A stretch of 64,000 nucleotides of DNA from Bradyrhizobium zhengyangense. Lineage in GTDB: Bacteria; Pseudomonadota; Alphaproteobacteria; Rhizobiales; Xanthobacteraceae. This document shows positions 60,006 to 64,000 of this stretch, one piece after another. The notes beneath the pieces are model-generated. The model did no database searches, was not told the origin of the DNA, and saw only the letters and a program-made list of their open reading frames with translations. Where the stretch lies: assembly GCF_022012435.1 (NCBI RefSeq), contig NZ_JAKLUA010000003.1:520001-584000 (forward strand), in the 5' to 3' direction. The translations under genes and the position numbers were made by a program. Every line of letters begins with the position of its first letter. Positions within the stretch are counted from its first letter, which is position 1.

Positions 60006-61448
60006 TCACCGCACCAGGATGTTCTTGAACTGCCAGGGATCGCTGGTGTCGATGTCCTCAGGGAACAGGCCCGGACGGTCCGTCAGCGGCGTCCAATCGG
60101 TGTAGAAGCCTTTCACCGGGCCGAGATACGGCAGCTGGATTTCCAGCAGGCGATCGAAATCCATCTCGTCGGCTTCGACGATGCCTTCCCTGGGGTTCTC
60201 CAGCGCCCATACCATGCCGCCGAGCACGGCGGAGGTCACCTGCAGGGCGGTGGCGTTCTGATAGGGGGCGAGTGCGCGGGTCTCTTCGATCGAGAGCTGC
60301 GAGCCAAACCAGTAGGCATTGTTGTCATGGCCGAACAAGAGCACGCCGAGCTCGTCGATGCCGTCGACGATTTCGTCCTCTTCGAGGATGTGGTGCTTCT
60401 CCTGCATCTTGCCGGCGCGGCCGAACAATTCATGCAGCGACAGCACGGCGTCGTCAGCCGGATGATAGGCGTAGTGGCAGGTCGGCCGGTAGATCGCCTT
60501 GCCCGATGCGTCGCGCACCGTGAAGTAATCGGAGATCGAGATCGACTCGTTGTGGGTGACGAGGAAGCCGTACTGCGCGCCGCGCGTCGGGCACCAGGTG
60601 CGCACGCGCGTGTTGGCGCCGGGCTGCATCAGATAGATGGCCGCGCCGCAGCCGGCTTCATGGGAATGCGCATTTTCTGGCATCCATTTCTCATGGGTTC
60701 CCCAGCCGAGCTCGGACGGCTGCATGCCTTCCGACAGGAAACCTTCCACCGACCAGGTATTGACGAAGACGTCGGGCTCTTTCGGCTTCTTCGCGCGCTG
60801 GGTGTCGCGCTCGGCGATATGGATGCCCTTGATGCCGGCCTGCCGCATCAGGTCGGCCCATTCGGCCTTGGTCTTCGGCTTCGGCGCATTGAGCTTCAGA
60901 TCGGCGGCGACGTTGAGAAGCGCCTGCTTGACGAAGAAGGAGACCATGCCGGGATTGGCGCCGCAGCAGGAGACGGCCGTGGTTGAGCCCGCCGGGCGCG
61001 CCCGCTTGGCAGCCAGCGTCGCCTCGCGCAGCGCGTAGTTGGAGCGCGCCTCCGGCCCCTTCGAGGAATCGAAATAGAAGCCGAGCCAGGGCTCGTTGAC
61101 GGTGTCGATATAGAGCGCGCCGATCTCGTTGCAGAGCTCCATGATGTCGGTCGAGCCGGTGTCGACAGAGAGATTGACGCAAAAGCCCTGGCCGCCGCCT
61201 TCGGTGAGCAGCGGGGTCAGCAATTCGCGGTAATTGTCCTTGGTCACGGCCTTCTGGATGAAGCGCACATTATGCTTCTCGCAATGCGCCTTGCGGCCCT
61301 CATCCTTGGGATCGATCACGGTGACGCGCGACTTGTCGTAATCGAGGTGCCGCTCGATCATCGGCAAGGTGCCTTTGCCGATGGAGCCGAAGCCGACCAT
61401 GACGATCGGACCGGTGATCTTCGCGTAGATCTGCGAGGGGGCGCTCAT
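60006..61448 (-). CDS. hss: homospermidine synthase
   Basis: A 480-residue bacterial homospermidine synthase, joining two putrescines (or putrescine and spermidine) in an NAD-dependent reaction to give sym-homospermidine. The NAD-binding start IVMVGFGSIGKGTLP, the CVNLSVDTGS segment, SCCGANPGMVS and the HNESISISDYF region are typical, and the length equals that of the Blastochloris enzyme. The decarboxylase gene at 62766-63908 on the same strand provides putrescine. A short duplicate of its 3' end lies downstream. Confidence 0.93.
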   Translation of the reverse strand: MSAPSQIYAKITGPIVMVGFGSIGKGTLPMIERHLDYDKSRVTVIDPKDEGRKAHCEKHNVRFIQKAVTKDNYRELLTPLLTEGGGQGFCVNLSVDTGSTDIMELCNEIGALYIDTVNEPWLGFYFDSSKGPEARSNYALREATLAAKRARPAGSTTAVSCCGANPGMVSFFVKQALLNVAADLKLNAPKPKTKAEWADLMRQAGIKGIHIAERDTQRAKKPKEPDVFVNTWSVEGFLSEGMQPSELGWGTHEKWMPENAHSHEAGCGAAIYLMQPGANTRVRTWCPTRGAQYGFLVTHNESISISDYFTVRDASGKAIYRPTCHYAYHPADDAVLSLHELFGRAGKMQEKHHILEEDEIVDGIDELGVLLFGHDNNAYWFGSQLSIEETRALAPYQNATALQVTSAVLGGMVWALENPREGIVEADEMDFDRLLEIQLPYLGPVKGFYTDWTPLTDRPGLFPEDIDTSDPWQFKNILVR

Positions 61449-61512
61449 GGGATGCTTCTCCGGAACGTGCTGGCGGACAATTGGTGGGGGGATTTAAGCG
61501 CTGCGGCGCTTG

Positions 61513-61902
61513 TCAGATGCTGCGGCGCTTGGCGGTGACTTCGATCTCGACCTTCATCTCGGGCTTGGCGAGCGCGCTGACGACCAGCAAGGTCGCCGCC
61601 GGCCTGATGTCGCCGAGAACCTCGCCGCAGACGGCGAAGTGGGCGTCGATGGTGCTGGCGTCGGTGACGTAATAGGTCGCACGGACGATATCGGCCATCT
61701 CGAAACCGCCCTCCTTCAGGGCCGCTTCGATGGTCTTGAAGCAGTTGCGTGACTGGCTCGTGACATCCGAGGGCATCGTCATCGTCGTGTAGTCATAGCC
61801 GGTGGTTCCCGCGACGAAGGCGAAGTCGCCGTCGATCACGGCGCGGCTGTAGCCGACGCTCTTCTCGAGGGGGGAGCCGGTGGAAATCAGGCGACGGGGC
61901 AT
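61513..61902 (-). CDS. RidA/YjgF family protein
   Basis: A 129-residue protein of the YjgF/YER057c/UK114 family, starting MPRRLISTGSPLEKSVGYSRAV, with the conserved AFVAGTTGYDYTTM and TYYVTDASTIDAHF. The usual C-terminal catalytic Arg is in the region of GDIRPAATLLVV. Typical members deaminate reactive enamine/imine intermediates made by PLP enzymes. That suits a location between the PLP-dependent decarboxylase and homospermidine synthase, which also proceeds through imines. Gap of 64 bp to hss. Confidence 0.85.
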   Translation of the reverse strand: MPRRLISTGSPLEKSVGYSRAVIDGDFAFVAGTTGYDYTTMTMPSDVTSQSRNCFKTIEAALKEGGFEMADIVRATYYVTDASTIDAHFAVCGEVLGDIRPAATLLVVSALAKPEMKVEIEVTAKRRSI

Positions 61903-62048
61903 GGGTTCGGCCTCGATTGAAAGGGGGATTTCGTGGGGTTTAAAGGGCGTTTCCAGGGCTCACGCAACCCCAAAGGAAAGGCCTGGTGCAGGTGCGGCCG
62001 GGCGCTGCCGCTGAATGCGGCTTCGGTCGTCACCATGAAGGCTATCCC

Positions 62049-62636
62049 TTACGCCGCGTGCGCCTGGAGGGGACGAACCACCCTCCGTTTGGCCAAGGAC
62101 GCCCCAGTCGGGACGATCATCCCCTCGGCGCCGTCAAGTGCGCCGTCGGTGAATTCGATCGCCAGCAGGCGGTCGCGCTCGAACGGGCCGGGCAGCACCA
62201 GCGCGCCGGTCTTCTCGGCCGAGAAGCCGAAGCGGGCGTAGTAGGGCGCATCGCCGAGCAGGATCACGGCGTCATGCCCGCGCGCCCGGGCGGCGGCCAG
62301 CGCTTGTTGCATCAGCGCGGCGCCGATCCCGAGCTCGCGGCAGGCAGGGTCCACTGCCAGTGGTCCGAGGACCAGAGCGGGCCTGCCTCCGGCGCTGACG
62401 TGCCACAACCGCACGGTTCCCACGAGTGTCCCCTCGCGCACGGCCGACAGGGCAAGCCCTGCGGCTGGTGTACGTCCGTCGCGCAGGCGCTGGCAGGTGC
62501 GGTCATGGCGGTTCTCGCCAAAGCAGGCATCCAGCAGCGTTTCACGCATCGCGACGTCGACGGCACGCTCGCTGCGGATCGCGAACGGAGCGGCTTTCGA
62601 GGTGAGGGCGACTTGTGGCTTCCGAAAAGCAGTCAT
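62049..62636 (-). CDS. GNAT N-acetyltransferase (YhbS-like)
   Basis: A 195-residue GNAT protein: LGPLAVDPACRELGIGAALM is the acetyl-CoA-binding motif A, then VILLGDAPYYARFGFS as in YhbS-like acetyltransferases. It lies between the decarboxylase and ridA/hss genes on the same strand, so acetylation of a polyamine or precursor is possible, but the sequence alone does not show it. The first ~20 residues look poorly conserved and the start may be further inside. Confidence 0.8.
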   Translation of the reverse strand: MTAFRKPQVALTSKAAPFAIRSERAVDVAMRETLLDACFGENRHDRTCQRLRDGRTPAAGLALSAVREGTLVGTVRLWHVSAGGRPALVLGPLAVDPACRELGIGAALMQQALAAARARGHDAVILLGDAPYYARFGFSAEKTGALVLPGPFERDRLLAIEFTDGALDGAEGMIVPTGASLAKRRVVRPLQAHAA

Positions 62637-62765
62637 GGCGCGTCAGTCCCCGCTTGAACCGGCGTGCGTGCAGCACGCCCGTCCAAGGCGTCGTCAGATT
62701 GAAATGTCGGATGAGGAGCCGGCAAGCCGGCTCCCGGGTTCGTCAGGCCTCGGACAGAGAGGCGC

Positions 62766-63908
62766 TTAGATGTGGTAGGTCTTCAGCGGCGGGATGCCGT
62801 TGAACGCCACCGCCGAGTAGGTCGACGTATAGGCCCCGGTGCCTTCGATCAGCAGCTTGTCGCCGATCTCGAGCGTGACGGGGAGCGGATACGGGTTCTT
62901 CTCGTACAGCACGTCGGCACTGTCGCAGGTGGGACCTGCGAGCACGCACGGGGTCATGTCCGCGCCGTCATGCGGCGTGCGGATGGCGTAGCGGATCGAC
63001 TCGTCCATGGTCTCGGCGAGACCGCCGAACTTGCCGATGTCCAGGTACACCCAGCGCACCTCGTCCTCGTCGCTCTTCTTGGAGATGAGCACGACCTCGG
63101 ATTCGATGATGCCGGCGTTGCCCACCATGCCGCGGCCCGGCTCGATGATGGTCTCCGGAATCTGGTTGCCGAAGTGCTTGCGCAGGGCGCGGAAGATCGA
63201 GCGGCCGTAGGTGACGACCGGCGGCACGTCCTTCAGGTACTTGGTCGGGAAGCCGCCGCCCATGTTGACCATGGTCAGGTTGATGCCGCGCTCGGCGCAG
63301 TCGCGGAACACTTGCGAGGCCATCGCCAGCGCCCGATCCCACGCCTTCACCTTGCGTTGCTGCGAGCCGACATGGAAGGAGATGCCGCACGGCTCCAGGC
63401 CCAGGCGCTTGGCGACGTCGAGCACCTCGACCGCCATTTCCGGGTCGCAGCCGAACTTGCGCGACAACGGCCATTCGGCGCCGGCGCAGTCATAGAGGAT
63501 GCGGCAGAACACCTTGGCGCCGGGAGCGGCGCGGGCGACCTTCTCGACTTCGGCGACGCAGTCCACCGCGAAAAGGCGGATGCCGAGCGCGAAGGCGCGC
63601 GCGATGTCGCGCTCCTTCTTGATCGTGTTGCCGAAAGAGATGCGGTCGGGGGTCGCACCGGCGGCCAGCGCCATCTCGATCTCGGCGACGGTCGCGGTGT
63701 CGAAGCAGGAGCCCATGGAGGCCAGCAAGGCCAGCACTTCCGGCGCCGGGTTCGCCTTGACGGCGTAGAACACGCGGCTGTCGGGCAGCGCCTTGGCGAA
63801 GCTCTGGTAATTGTCGCGCACGACCTCGAGGTCGACGACGAGGCACGGCTCGGTGTCGAGACCTTCCTTGCGGCGGTTGCGCAGGAATTCCTGGATGCGT
63901 TCGGTCAT
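62766..63908 (-). CDS. ornithine/lysine decarboxylase, PLP fold type III
   Basis: A 380-residue alanine-racemase-fold decarboxylase. PLP-binding Lys51 is in FYAVKANPAPEVL, the phosphate-binding Gly-rich loop in PGRGMVGNAG, and the catalytic Cys328 in GPTCDSADVLYE. It makes putrescine from ornithine (possibly also cadaverine from lysine), feeding homospermidine synthase. I use the ATG at 63908 (MTERIQEFL) with GGAGAG upstream; the frame extends 23 codons further without support. The 92 bp beyond it to the window end hold its promoter region, in which I see no clear motif. Confidence 0.9.
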   Translation of the reverse strand: MTERIQEFLRNRRKEGLDTEPCLVVDLEVVRDNYQSFAKALPDSRVFYAVKANPAPEVLALLASMGSCFDTATVAEIEMALAAGATPDRISFGNTIKKERDIARAFALGIRLFAVDCVAEVEKVARAAPGAKVFCRILYDCAGAEWPLSRKFGCDPEMAVEVLDVAKRLGLEPCGISFHVGSQQRKVKAWDRALAMASQVFRDCAERGINLTMVNMGGGFPTKYLKDVPPVVTYGRSIFRALRKHFGNQIPETIIEPGRGMVGNAGIIESEVVLISKKSDEDEVRWVYLDIGKFGGLAETMDESIRYAIRTPHDGADMTPCVLAGPTCDSADVLYEKNPYPLPVTLEIGDKLLIEGTGAYTSTYSAVAFNGIPPLKTYHI

Positions 63909-64000
63909 CGCACTCTCCAACGGTCCCAGCGACGGGATCCGCATCAACGTGACGTCGGATAAGAGTGCTTCGGCCACATCGCGCGATGGAGGCGCGCTGA

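Noticed and set aside
62772..63962. 396-codon plus-strand frame across the decarboxylase gene
   Set aside because: Antisense to intact PLP-enzyme motifs.

Overview
The window looks like chromosomal DNA of a high-GC alphaproteobacterium of the order Hyphomicrobiales, most likely Bradyrhizobium or a close relative. Three things point there: a compact phyR / nepR-ecfG general stress locus, a polyamine locus with a type III ornithine decarboxylase and homospermidine synthase, and many GC-rich palindromic intergenic repeats. I see no rRNA, no convincing tRNA, no CRISPR array, no insertion sequence and no prophage. Genus assignment is inference; no database was searched.

Layout. 0-4.6 kb: a membrane-bound sulfatase/LTA-synthase-like protein, a hybrid histidine kinase with duplicated PAS domains and a small unknown protein. 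4.7-11.3 kb: an envelope/thiol-redox module. A two-component system (7403-8065, 6006-7403), an NrsF/OsrA-type anti-sigma protein without an adjacent sigma factor and a DoxX protein run leftward; DsbD, a DsbA-like thioredoxin and an L,D-transpeptidase run rightward. Two CTTAAG-N5-CTTAAG (PmrA-type) direct repeats lie in the divergent promoter and in front of doxX. 11.3-14.9 kb: a GntR regulator with a perfect 16-bp palindrome in front, an EctD-like dioxygenase, a SAF-domain dehydrogenase and a VOC protein. 15-18.7 kb: an ECF41-type sigma factor divergent from a carboxymuconolactone-decarboxylase-like gene that carries an ECF41-type promoter, tandem alpha/beta hydrolases and an alkylated-DNA repair protein.

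18.7-30.8 kb: a large acyl-CoA catabolic cluster (acyl-CoA ligase, thiolase, TetR regulator, SDR, crotonase, feruloyl-CoA-synthase-like ligase, three acyl-CoA dehydrogenases, nitroreductase). 30.9-34.1 kb: the general stress response locus. EcfG-type promoters (GGAAC-N16/17-CGTT) can be read by eye in front of phyR and of four further genes between 33.6 and 56.9 kb: two exported/membrane proteins of unknown function, a 71-residue unknown protein and Fe superoxide dismutase. This suggests the window is locally rich in regulon members. 34.2-40.3 kb: htpG, an RND efflux permease whose 5' end is missing, and an orphan Bug-type binding protein. 40.5-44.8 kb: a tight cassette of two adenylate-forming enzymes, a dedicated acyl carrier protein and a FabG-like reductase, product unknown.

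45-50 kb holds mostly poorly known proteins (RHH-like, DUF3095, DUF2147, GNAT, a lipoprotein caspase homologue). 51-56 kb is a zinc-uptake operon (His-rich peptide, ZnuC, ZnuB, ZnuA, COG0523 GTPase, WD40 protein) behind a near-perfect Zur box. 56-58 kb has MgtC-like, unknown and acetoacetate-decarboxylase genes. 58-64 kb has an exported argininosuccinate-lyase-like protein and the homospermidine pathway genes. The least explained and most interesting parts are the PmrA-boxed redox module, the ACP cassette, the sigma-less NrsF, the EcfG-driven small proteins and the exported lyase.
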